Source of the DNA: an uncultured Thermomicrobiales bacterium
Lineage (GTDB): Bacteria; Chloroflexota; Chloroflexia; Thermomicrobiales; UBA6265
Direction: 5' to 3'
Assembly (NCBI GenBank): GCA_902806395.1
Contig: CADCWH010000064.1
Location: forward strand, 1 to 8,789
Length of the DNA stretch: 8,789 bases
Shown: one piece after another, positions 1 through 6,610 of the stretch
Numbering within the stretch: position 1 is the first letter of the stretch
How the letters are laid out: each line of letters begins with the position of its first letter
Notes under the pieces: generated by a model
What the model was told of the DNA's origin: nothing
What the model saw: the letters and a program-made list of their open reading frames with translations, nothing else
Database searches by the model: none
Program-made: the position numbers and the translations under genes

Positions 1-1
1 G

Positions 2-337
2 ATGCTCGGCGTCGACGTGACCGTCAGCCAGACCAACCACATCCTGCACCTGATCGAGCAGTCGATCCCCGACCGGCCCTTCCTCCACCTGCTCAGCCTC
101 CGCCACGCCGACCTGGCGATGGTCGAGGCGAGGATCACCGACGAGTCCGTGGTCGCGCACAAGGCGATCGGTGAAATCGATCTCCCGGTCGACTGCGTGA
201 TCGCCGCCATCTCGCGCGGCAACCACGTCACCGTCCCCTCCCCCGCCACCGAACTCTTGCCGGGCGACGACGTGATCGCCGTCACCCGGGTGGACCAGGA
301 AGACGAATTGCGCCGATTGCTCTGCACCGACTGCTAA
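2..337 (+). CDS. trkA: Trk-type K+ uptake regulatory protein, C-terminal part (partial at window edge)
   Basis: This is the end of a TrkA/KtrA-family protein, the cytosolic nucleotide-binding subunit that gates Trk/Ktr potassium transporters. The reading frame is open to the left edge, so the N-terminal Rossmann (TrkA-N) domain lies outside. The visible 111 residues begin with the linker helix LGVDVTVSQTNHILHLIEQ, where this family typically has a 'D.vvsP...l...I' segment leading out of the NAD-binding domain. An RCK_C (TrkA-C) domain follows from about residue 30: an acidic beta strand (MVEARITDESVVAHKAIGEI), then the closing LLPGDDVIAVTR motif that is very typical of RCK_C. A family member is normally about 220 residues, so roughly half is missing. 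The stop TAA at 335-337 is followed within 6 bases by a strong hairpin. The first ATG at position 2 is probably internal, not the start. The family is fairly certain; the exact partner transporter is unknown. Confidence 0.85.
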   Translation: MLGVDVTVSQTNHILHLIEQSIPDRPFLHLLSLRHADLAMVEARITDESVVAHKAIGEIDLPVDCVIAAISRGNHVTVPSPATELLPGDDVIAVTRVDQEDELRRLLCTDC

Positions 338-342
338 CGAAG

Positions 343-375
343 CGGGGCGACCCCTCTCATAGAAGGGTCGCCCCG
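343..375. terminator. Bidirectional hairpin terminator between convergent trkA and gdh
   Basis: A perfect 11-bp stem pairs 343-353 (CGGGGCGACCC) with 365-375 (GGGTCGCCCCG) around an 11-base loop. It starts 5 bases after the trkA stop and ends 37 bases before the gdh stop on the other strand, which is where a shared terminator is expected. The plus side is followed only by TTGTCTC, so the U-tract is weak. The minus side is followed by TCGTTAGC. Confidence 0.75.
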
Positions 376-412
376 TTGTCTCGCGGCATGACGCTCTGGG
401 GCGCCACCCGGC

Positions 413-1750
413 TTATGGGAAGATGCCTCGCAAGCGGGTGAACTCGGCCACCCGACCGATGGCTCGAACCAGTGCCGCGGTCCGCATGTGTGTCCCATGC
501 GCCGAGGCAGTCTGGTGGACGCCGGTGAAGGCGCGATCCATGATCTCCCGCAGGCGGGTGTTTACGTCGGTCTCCGACCACGGGAATGCCTGGATGGCCT
601 GGACCCACTCAAAATACGAAACCGTGACCCCTCCAGCGTTGGCCAGGATATCCGGGATCACGAAGACCCCTCGGTCGAAGAGGATATCGTCGGCTTCCGG
701 CGATGTCGGACCATTCGCCGCCTCGGCCACGATCCGGGCGGAAATGCGGGTCGCGTTGTCCGCGTCGATCTGGTTTTCCAGCGCGGCAGGGATCAAGACA
801 TCGCAGTCGACTTCCAGCACGTCGCGGTTCGAGAGGTCTTCACCACCGGAGAAACCGACCACGCTCCCGGTCCGACGCTTGTGCTCGTGGACCGCCGTGA
901 GGTCGAGCCCGTCCGGGTTGGTCGTGCCACCCTGGGAATCGCTGACCGCGACCACTTTGGACCCGGTCGCCGCCATCAGGCCGGCCGCGACCGATCCGGC
1001 GTTGCCGAAGCCCTGCACCGCCGTCCTACTCGTCGAGAGGTCCAGATCGAGGGCTTTAGCGGCCGACTCGATCGCAAAGACGCAGCCACGTCCGGTCGCC
1101 TCATTCCGCCCGGCCGAGCCTCCGAGGACGAGCGGCTTACCGGTCGTTACCCCTGGTACGGAGTACCCCACCTGCATCGAGTAGGTGTCCATCAACCAGG
1201 CCATGACTTGGGGATTCGTGTTGACGTCCGGAGCCGGGATATCCCTGGTCGGACCGATCATGCCCGAGATCTCAGCCGTGTAGCGCCGGGTCAGGTTCTG
1301 CAACTCGGATTGGGAAAGCAGCTTCGGGTTGACCCGCACCCCACCTTTCGCCCCGCCGAATGGCAAGCCGACCACGGCACATTTCCAAGTCATCCACATC
1401 GCCAGGGCTCGGACCTCACCGATCGTCACGTCCTGGTGGTAGCGGATGCCGCCCTTGGTCGGGCCGGGGCCGTTGTTGTGCTGGACCCGGTGCCCGGTGA
1501 AGACTTGGACCGAGCCGTCGTCCATCTCGACGGGGAAGTTGACCGTTAATTCGGTCTGGCAGACCTCGAGGATCCGCCGCATGTCATCGTCGAGGCCGAC
1601 CACATCGGCCGCGATATGAAATTGCTCAATCGCGGTATCGAATAGGTCGCGCTGGTGAACTTCGCCGATCGGCCCCGACGCCGTTTTCGACTCGACCAAC
1701 GTGTCCGTCATCGCGCCCCGTCGCGCGCCGATGTCATCCCTGACCACCAT
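413..1750 (-). CDS. gdhA: Glutamate dehydrogenase (Glu/Leu/Phe/Val dehydrogenase family)
   Basis: This cytosolic enzyme interconverts glutamate with 2-oxoglutarate plus ammonium using NAD(P). The dimerisation/substrate domain holds GPTKGGIRYH (residues 96-105, substrate Lys99), TWKCAV (Lys123), the family signature VGLPFGGAKGG (127-137, catalytic Lys135) and PAPDVNT (172-178, catalytic Asp175). The nucleotide domain has GFGNAG (247-252), then the SDSQGG turn at 270-275 and the conserved ANAGGVTVSYFEW near 370-382. Length 445 is slightly above the usual 415-430. The extra is a non-conserved N-terminus, and homology only becomes clear at LFDTAIEQF (about residue 36). The start at 1750 has an AAAGGA at 1762-1767 (11-base spacing). 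An internal ATG at 1711 (MTDTLVES) would give 432 residues but has only a weak GGGGCG before it. gatB lies 52 bases upstream in the same direction, with no visible terminator between them, so the two may share a transcript. Coenzyme preference cannot be read safely. Confidence 0.93.
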   Translation of the reverse strand: MVVRDDIGARRGAMTDTLVESKTASGPIGEVHQRDLFDTAIEQFHIAADVVGLDDDMRRILEVCQTELTVNFPVEMDDGSVQVFTGHRVQHNNGPGPTKGGIRYHQDVTIGEVRALAMWMTWKCAVVGLPFGGAKGGVRVNPKLLSQSELQNLTRRYTAEISGMIGPTRDIPAPDVNTNPQVMAWLMDTYSMQVGYSVPGVTTGKPLVLGGSAGRNEATGRGCVFAIESAAKALDLDLSTSRTAVQGFGNAGSVAAGLMAATGSKVVAVSDSQGGTTNPDGLDLTAVHEHKRRTGSVVGFSGGEDLSNRDVLEVDCDVLIPAALENQIDADNATRISARIVAEAANGPTSPEADDILFDRGVFVIPDILANAGGVTVSYFEWVQAIQAFPWSETDVNTRLREIMDRAFTGVHQTASAHGTHMRTAALVRAIGRVAEFTRLRGIFP

Positions 1751-1802
1751 CCGGTCCCTAGTCCTTTCTCGTCGGCCAGCCCGGGACTTCCCAAGCCAGC
1801 GT

Positions 1803-3344
1803 TCACTCGCCTCGCAATCCGTCCAGGGCCGGCGTCGTGTCGTCGGCCAACATCTCTACAAGTGTTTCCCGGACCGCATCCGGGGTCGCCCTGCCACCTG
1901 TCCGCTTGATACTCTCACCGATCAGCCGGCCGATCGCGGCTCGCTTACCGGCCCGATAGTCTGCCACCGCAGCCGGGAACGCGGACATGGCGGCGGCAAC
2001 CGCCTCTTGGATCGCATCCCCGTCCTCCATCGCCAATAGTCCGAGCCGCTCGGCACCGGCCCGCGGTGATTCGGCAGGTCCGAGATTGGCGACGAGGTCT
2101 TTGGCGGCCCGTCCCGAGATGGCGCCCGCGTCCAGCAAGTCGAGCAGGTCCGCCAGCTGTGCGCCGTCGAGCGGTAAGTCTCCGGACGGCAAGCCCCGTG
2201 CCGTCGCGAGTCCAGCGAGGTCATTGACGATCCAGTTGGCCGCCGCTCTCGCCCGCGCCGGGTCGCTCTGGCCACGGAGTGCGATCTCGAACTCGTCGGC
2301 GATCGCCCGCTCGGAGGTCAGCACGCCCGCCAGGTACGGCGACAGTCCCAGCGTCTCGACGAACCGATGGCGCTTGTCGACCGGTAGCTCCGGTAGTTCG
2401 GCCCGTGCCTTCTCGATCATGTCCGGCGTGGGCCGGAGTGGCGGCAGGTCGGGTTCCGGGAAGTACCTGTAGTCGTGGGCGTGCTCTTTGGTCCTCTGGC
2501 TGACGGTCACGCCGCGGTCCTCGACCCAACCCCGTGTCTCCTGAGGAATGACCTGCCCAGCCTCCAGGGCTGCCCGCTGACGCGACTCCTCGAAGGCGAG
2601 GGCGCGGGCGACCGCACTGAAGGAGTTGAGATTCTTGATCTCGACCTTCTGGCCCAACTTGGGGTCACCAGCGCGTCGGACCGACACGTTCGCGTCGCAG
2701 CGGAACGCGCCTTCCTCCATGTTCCCAGTCGAGACTCCGGCGTAGCGAAGCACCTGGCGCAACGCCTCGAGATAGTCGCGCGCCTGGCGGGGTGACCGCA
2801 GGTCGGGTTCCCCGACGATCTCCATCAAGGGAACCCCGGACCGGTTCAGGTCAACCAGGGACACGTCCGTGCCGTCATCGCCGGCGCGGTGGAGCAGGCG
2901 GCCGGTGTCCTCTTCCATATGGACCCGCGTGATGCCGGCCCGGTGCTCTACCCCCCCGGACTCGAACCGCAGCTCACCGCCGAGGCACAGCGGCAAGTCG
3001 TATTGTGAGACCTGATAGCCCTTGGGTAGGTCGGGGTAGAAATAGCTCTTGCGATCCTGCTTGTTTGCGTCGGGAATCTCGCACCCGAGTGCCAAGCCAG
3101 TCTTGAGGACTTGCTCTACGGCCCGGGCGTTCATCACCGGCATTGCCCCGGGCAGACCGAGGCAGACCGGGCATGTGCTGGTGTTGGGTTCGCTCTCGGC
3201 GTAGGTCGCCGGGCAGCCGCAGAACATCTTGCTGCCGGTCAAGACCTGGGCGTGCACCTCCAGCCCGATCACCGTCTCATAGCGGTCAGCGTCGACGGAG
3301 CCGCCCATGTCGGTCACCGCTGTGTCCCGCACCGTGCTACCCAT
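1803..3344 (-). CDS. gatB: Aspartyl/glutamyl-tRNA(Asn/Gln) amidotransferase subunit B
   Basis: GatB is the tRNA-binding kinase/transamidase subunit of GatCAB, which converts Glu-tRNA(Gln) and/or Asp-tRNA(Asn) to Gln- and Asn-tRNA using glutamine-derived ammonia and ATP. Numbering from the ATG at 3344 (513 residues): IGLEVHAQ near 26-33, four zinc-type cysteines at 42, 44, 58 and 61 (CGC...CPVC), KSYFYPDLPKGYQ at 99-111, the GatB signature LVDLNRSGVPLMEIV at 163-177, KNLNSF at about 237, HDYRYFPEPDLPP at 290-302, and the helical GatB/YqeY tail from about 350 ending with GKRAAIGRLIGESIKRTGGR. The family is about 475-500 residues. I chose 3344 because GGGAG (3354-3358) sits 9 bases upstream. An ATG at 3308 gives 501 residues, closer to homologs, but has a poorer Shine-Dalgarno. 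A TTG at 3389 is also in frame and unlikely. gatA and gatC are not next to it; gdh follows. Confidence 0.96.
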   Translation of the reverse strand: MGSTVRDTAVTDMGGSVDADRYETVIGLEVHAQVLTGSKMFCGCPATYAESEPNTSTCPVCLGLPGAMPVMNARAVEQVLKTGLALGCEIPDANKQDRKSYFYPDLPKGYQVSQYDLPLCLGGELRFESGGVEHRAGITRVHMEEDTGRLLHRAGDDGTDVSLVDLNRSGVPLMEIVGEPDLRSPRQARDYLEALRQVLRYAGVSTGNMEEGAFRCDANVSVRRAGDPKLGQKVEIKNLNSFSAVARALAFEESRQRAALEAGQVIPQETRGWVEDRGVTVSQRTKEHAHDYRYFPEPDLPPLRPTPDMIEKARAELPELPVDKRHRFVETLGLSPYLAGVLTSERAIADEFEIALRGQSDPARARAAANWIVNDLAGLATARGLPSGDLPLDGAQLADLLDLLDAGAISGRAAKDLVANLGPAESPRAGAERLGLLAMEDGDAIQEAVAAAMSAFPAAVADYRAGKRAAIGRLIGESIKRTGGRATPDAVRETLVEMLADDTTPALDGLRGE

Positions 3345-3353
3345 CGTGGCGAA

Positions 3354-3358
3354 CTCCC
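3354..3358 (-). promoter_or_regulatory. gatB ribosome binding site deciding the 3344 start
   Basis: On the minus strand GGGAG lies 9 bases before the ATG at 3344. The competing ATG at 3308 is preceded only by GGGACA at poor spacing, and the farther TTG at 3389 has nothing convincing. This favours 3344, although the extra 12 residues lie before the conserved GatB start (YETVIGLEVH). Confidence 0.45.
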
Positions 3359-3526
3359 GGCGTGGCCGTCCGGTTCGGCCCGAAACCAACGCGTAGCGGC
3401 CGATCTTGTCCAGAATCCTACCATGCGACCCAGTCCCGTCCGGTCACTGAGAGGGCTCCCGGGCAGTTGTCGGGTCGTCACCCGGGCATCGCCCAGGAGT
3501 GGTCGGGATGCGCGAGTCGGGCCAAA

Positions 3527-3542
3527 ATAGGGTATTCCCTAT
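3527..3542. promoter_or_regulatory. Operator-like inverted repeat ahead of nuoG
   Basis: ATAGGG (3527-3532) and CCCTAT (3537-3542) are perfect inverted arms around TATT. In a GC-rich spacer this AT-flanked symmetric element stands out. It lies directly upstream of and abutting the candidate -10 element for nuoG, the usual place for a repressor site. The size (16 bp) suits a dimeric winged-helix regulator such as an Rrf2 or GntR type, but the regulator is not identifiable from the sequence. Confidence 0.45.
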
Positions 3543-3550
3543 GCTAGACT
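3542..3550 (+). promoter_or_regulatory. Candidate extended -10 element for nuoG-nuoI
   Basis: TGCTAGACT gives a TGn extended -10 (TG at 3542-3543, TAGACT at 3545-3550). An alternative hexamer TATGCT sits at 3540-3545. No good -35 is seen 17 bases upstream. Transcription from here would leave a leader of roughly 105 bases before the ATG at 3664. Confidence 0.35.
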
Positions 3551-3649
3551 CAAGCGTGTTTCCCGCCCAGGAAGCGCCCGGGCTGCCGTGCCCGGTACCG
3601 CTGCGGTCAGCCGTATCCCTTCCCCGAATGCCGATCGGACATCCCGACT

Positions 3650-3653
3650 GGAG
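3650..3653 (+). promoter_or_regulatory. nuoG ribosome binding site deciding the 3664 start
   Basis: GGAG lies 10 bases before the ATG at 3664. The next ATG at 3691 (MVTGSINGQS) has no purine-rich site in range, and ATGs further upstream (3499, 3541, 3628) would add unconserved sequence. Confidence 0.45.
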
Positions 3654-3663
3654 CCAGACGACC

Positions 3664-6045
3664 ATGGTGGCCACTCGCGTTGAACAGAAGATGGTCACCG
3701 GCTCGATCAATGGGCAGTCGGTGACCGTGCCGGCCGGCACTTTCATCTTGGAAGCCGCCAAGTTGGCAGGGATCGAAGTCCCGAACCTCTGCTACCAGCC
3801 GTTGCTCCGGCCGTGGGGCTCTTGTCGGATCTGCACCGTCGAGATCCTCGGTAAGCGCGGCGGACTCATCGAGAGCTGCACCACTCCATTGGCGGAAGGC
3901 ATGGAGGTCCTGACCCACTCGCCCGAGGTGGTCCAGGCGCGCCAGTTCATCCTCCAGATGTACCTGATCGACCACGCCCTGGACTGTCCGACCTGCGACG
4001 CCTCCGGCCAGTGCTACCTCCAGGACAACACCTACCTCCACAACATCAATGCCAATCCCTACCGCCGGCCAAAGATGGCCCACGCCTACGAGCACTTCAG
4101 CGCCACGATCGACTACAAGTGGGACCGGTGCATCATGTGCAACCGGTGCACGCGGGTCTGCGACGAAGTCATCGGGGTGATCGCCATCGAGGCGGCGAGC
4201 CGGTCGCTCGAGGCGACCATCACGCCGGCCTACGGCATCGAACTGAGTGACACCCTCTGCACCAAATGCGGAATGTGCATCGCGGTCTGCCCGGTCGGTG
4301 CCTTGACCGATCGCCACTTCGCCCACCACCCGTGGGAAGTCGATAGCACCGAGACCGTCTGCGGCTTCTGCGATGTCGGCTGCACACTGAACCCCGAGAC
4401 CAACCGAGGAATCGTCCGCCGCGTCACCCATCTCTGGGACCGGGGCGTCAACCACGGCTACACCTGCGAGCGCGGGAAGTGGGGCCACGAGGAGATCCAG
4501 CACCCGGATCGCCTCTTCTACCCCAGCGTCCGCCCGTCCACCGGTCCCCGCTACGAGACCACCTGGGACGAGGCGATCGACCACGTCGTCGAGACCCTGG
4601 CGCACCACCAGGGCGACGCCTTCGCCGCCTTGGCCAGCCCGGACTCCACGAACGAGGAGGCCTACCTGCTCCAGGCCTTCACCCGCGCGGTGATGGGCAC
4701 CAACAATATCGACCGCCACCTCTCCCCGGCTCAGGCGATGGTCGCGTCCGCCCTCGAGGGCGCTACGGGCACCGACGTCTCGGCCACCAACTCGCTCCAG
4801 GAGCTGTTCACCGACGTCAAGGCTGGCCTGATCGTCGGGCCGGACATCGGCAAGACTGAACCGATCGCGTCGTACTGGCTCTACCACTCCCGCCTGTACC
4901 GCGAGGCGAGCTACGTCGTCATCAGCCAGGACGAGTTCCCCCTCTGCCACCGCGCCCATCTCTGGATCAAGCCCGCCCGCGGCACTACCGCGACGGTACT
5001 AGCCGGGATCGCGAACCAGATCGTCGAGCTGGGTCTCTCTCACCCGACGGTCGCTCCGGCCGACGGTCTCGACGCCTGGCGGTCATCAGTCTCCCGCTTC
5101 GACGCCGAGACCGTCGAGCGTGAGACCGGGGTGGGGGCAGACACACTGCGGCGGGCCGCAATCCTGTATGCCACCGGCGGACTGGGCGCCGGCGTGCCCG
5201 CACCCGAGGGCGGCTATCCGGCCGCGTTGATCTACCAGACGGCCGCCCACGAGACCATGTCGGCCGACGGAGACGACCCGGCCCTGGTGGCGGCTGCCTG
5301 TCTGAACCTCGCCCTCATCACCGGCAATCTCGGCCGTGCCGGCGGCGGCGTGGCGAACCTGCGCGGCCCGGCCAACTATCAGGGTGTCACCGACATGGGT
5401 GCCCACCCCCACCGGTTTGCCAGCGGCCTCGACATCACCGACCCCACCGCCCGGGCAACCTACGGTGCCGCCTGGCTGCCGAGGTGGGCCGAGCGGGCCA
5501 CGACCCGCAACGGCTTCGTCCCAGTCCGAGAACTCCCGACCTCCCGGGGACTGGGCCTGATTGACCTGCCCGCCGCCATCGCTGACGGCCGGGTGACGGC
5601 AATGTATGTCGAGGGCACGGTCGCTGGCCGTCGCCAGCCGATCAATGGGCCACTCCTCGAGGCGCTTTCCACCCTACCCTTCCTGGTCGTGGCGGATTCG
5701 TATCCCTCCCCCTTGACCGAGATCGCCCACGTCGTTTTGCCGAAGTCGCTCTATCTTGAGAAGGACGGCACCTTCACCAACTTTGACCGGACAGTGCAGC
5801 GCGTCCGGTCGGTAGTGCCGCCGATGGGGGAGGCCAAGTCGGGCACGGAGATCGTCCGGGCGATGGCGAACCGCTTCGGGTACGGCCTTGAACTGACCCA
5901 TCCGGCACGGGTCATGACCGAGATCGCGGGCTTGGTGCCCGATTACGCCGGCATCTCCTACGCTCGTCTCGAGCGCGGTGGGATGACGGTTCCGACCACC
6001 ACCGGGTTCGTCAAGAATGGTGCCCGCTTCACGCCCATCCGCTGA
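3664..6045 (+). CDS. nuoG: NADH-quinone oxidoreductase subunit G, formate-dehydrogenase-like, lacking the C-terminal pterin domain
   Basis: This is the large iron-sulfur subunit of the complex I peripheral arm, passing electrons from the NADH module toward NuoI. Residues counted from the ATG at 3664 (793 in all): a [2Fe-2S] ferredoxin domain with Cys43, 54, 57 and 72; a NuoG His-Cys [4Fe-4S] motif with His104, Cys108, 111 and 117; two ferredoxin-type [4Fe-4S] sets, Cys156/159/162/166 and Cys199/202/205/209; then a molybdopterin-oxidoreductase 4Fe-4S motif with Cys233/236/240/268. The rest is a molybdopterin oxidoreductase fold with WDEAID near 301 and EKDGTFTN near 699. The position where formate dehydrogenases carry a Cys or Sec Mo ligand reads NIDRHLSPAQ, with neither. 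The protein stops soon after GARFTPI, where FDH homologs go on into a further pterin-binding domain. It is therefore probably NuoG rather than an active FdhA, though the FDH-like sequence makes misannotation likely. nuoI follows after 34 bases. No nuoE, nuoF or nuoH is adjacent. Confidence 0.88.
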   Translation: MVATRVEQKMVTGSINGQSVTVPAGTFILEAAKLAGIEVPNLCYQPLLRPWGSCRICTVEILGKRGGLIESCTTPLAEGMEVLTHSPEVVQARQFILQMYLIDHALDCPTCDASGQCYLQDNTYLHNINANPYRRPKMAHAYEHFSATIDYKWDRCIMCNRCTRVCDEVIGVIAIEAASRSLEATITPAYGIELSDTLCTKCGMCIAVCPVGALTDRHFAHHPWEVDSTETVCGFCDVGCTLNPETNRGIVRRVTHLWDRGVNHGYTCERGKWGHEEIQHPDRLFYPSVRPSTGPRYETTWDEAIDHVVETLAHHQGDAFAALASPDSTNEEAYLLQAFTRAVMGTNNIDRHLSPAQAMVASALEGATGTDVSATNSLQELFTDVKAGLIVGPDIGKTEPIASYWLYHSRLYREASYVVISQDEFPLCHRAHLWIKPARGTTATVLAGIANQIVELGLSHPTVAPADGLDAWRSSVSRFDAETVERETGVGADTLRRAAILYATGGLGAGVPAPEGGYPAALIYQTAAHETMSADGDDPALVAAACLNLALITGNLGRAGGGVANLRGPANYQGVTDMGAHPHRFASGLDITDPTARATYGAAWLPRWAERATTRNGFVPVRELPTSRGLGLIDLPAAIADGRVTAMYVEGTVAGRRQPINGPLLEALSTLPFLVVADSYPSPLTEIAHVVLPKSLYLEKDGTFTNFDRTVQRVRSVVPPMGEAKSGTEIVRAMANRFGYGLELTHPARVMTEIAGLVPDYAGISYARLERGGMTVPTTTGFVKNGARFTPIR

Positions 6046-6063
6046 GCGCCCCTACAGGGCACC

Positions 6064-6069
6064 GAGGAG
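6064..6069 (+). promoter_or_regulatory. nuoI ribosome binding site deciding the 6080 start
   Basis: GAGGAG lies 10 bases before the ATG at 6080. The same frame stays open back to an ATG at 6017 inside nuoG, but that would add 21 Arg/Pro-rich residues with no NuoI character and has no comparable site. Confidence 0.7.
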
Positions 6070-6079
6070 ACCACGCGCC

Positions 6080-6601
6080 ATGTTGGACGAGATCAAAGGA
6101 TTTGGGGTCACCCTCAAGCGGTTGACCAAGCCGACCGCGACGACGCAGTACCCGGAGGAGAAGCGGCCGATGGCGGAACGGTTCCGGGGACTCCCCTCCC
6201 TCCGGACCGACCCGGAGACCGCGGAACCGCTGTGCGTCGCCTGCGGCCTCTGCGCCCGGATCTGCCCGACGTCCTGTCTCGAGATGCATGTCGTCCCTTC
6301 AGAAGAGGGTGACCGCGAGTTGGGCGAGTTCATCCTGCGCTCGGGCCGATGCATGTTCTGCGGCCTCTGTGCCCAGGTCTGTCCGGTCGACGCGATCACG
6401 ATGAGCAGCGAATACGAACTGTCGGTCACCGAGCGGGACGGCCTCATCTACACCAAGACAGAACTGGCCGCCATCGGCACCCAGTCTCCCGTCTGGTGGG
6501 AAACTGGATTGGGAGCGGACGACGACTCCCGCCGCCCCCGCGACCGTGCCTACGACCGCTTCCGCGAGGCGGCCGCCGAAGTCGAGTACGAGAAGCGCTG
6601 A
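6080..6601 (+). CDS. nuoI: NADH-quinone oxidoreductase subunit I (8Fe ferredoxin-type)
   Basis: NuoI carries clusters N6a and N6b, which relay electrons from NuoG to NuoB at the quinone site of complex I. The 173 residues match the usual 150-180. Two ferredoxin motifs are present: Cys52/55/58/62 (CVACGLCARIC) and Cys91/94/97/101 (CMFCGLCAQVC). Each cluster is expected to take three cysteines from one motif and the last from the other. Before them stands the NuoI-type TQYPEEKRPMAERFRG segment (22-37), and the protein ends in the charged tail DRAYDRFREAAAEVEYEKR. No membrane segment is seen, as expected for a peripheral-arm subunit. It follows nuoG by 34 bases with its own strong site, so the two are very likely one transcript. 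Its stop lies 9 bases from the end of the convergent nfo gene. In most complex I operons nuoH sits between nuoG and nuoI; here it does not. Confidence 0.92.
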   Translation: MLDEIKGFGVTLKRLTKPTATTQYPEEKRPMAERFRGLPSLRTDPETAEPLCVACGLCARICPTSCLEMHVVPSEEGDRELGEFILRSGRCMFCGLCAQVCPVDAITMSSEYELSVTERDGLIYTKTELAAIGTQSPVWWETGLGADDDSRRPRDRAYDRFREAAAEVEYEKR

Positions 6602-6610
6602 CGCACGTCG

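Larger units (their letters stand above)
3345..3663. other. Divergent intergenic control region between gatB and nuoG
   Basis: This 319-base spacer carries control signals for both directions and no supported gene. An in-frame extension of nuoG runs back to 3499, but it is proline-rich, has no family similarity and crosses the likely promoter, so I treat it as leader. Contents seen: a weak gatB -10 candidate TAGGAT on the minus strand (3415-3420); two direct copies of CCCGGGCA at 3458-3465 and 3481-3488, 23 bases apart; the inverted repeat 3527-3542 with an extended -10 candidate; and a 6-bp GC hairpin at 3578-3595 in the predicted nuoG leader. Confidence 0.5.

Noticed and set aside
488..1549. 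353-codon open frame on the plus strand across gdh
   Set aside because: It lies entirely antisense to a clear glutamate dehydrogenase and has the Arg/Asp/Val-rich look of a GC-rich shadow frame with no domain.
3607..4959. 450-codon open frame on the minus strand across nuoG
   Set aside because: It is fully antisense to nuoG, which has five recognisable Fe-S motifs. The antisense protein is a low-complexity Val/Gly/Asp/Arg mix and has no domain.
3664..6045. Annotating the large Fe-S protein as a catalytic formate dehydrogenase alpha subunit
   Set aside because: No Cys/Sec at the Mo-ligand position, no C-terminal pterin-binding domain, and nuoI follows immediately, so NuoG fits better.
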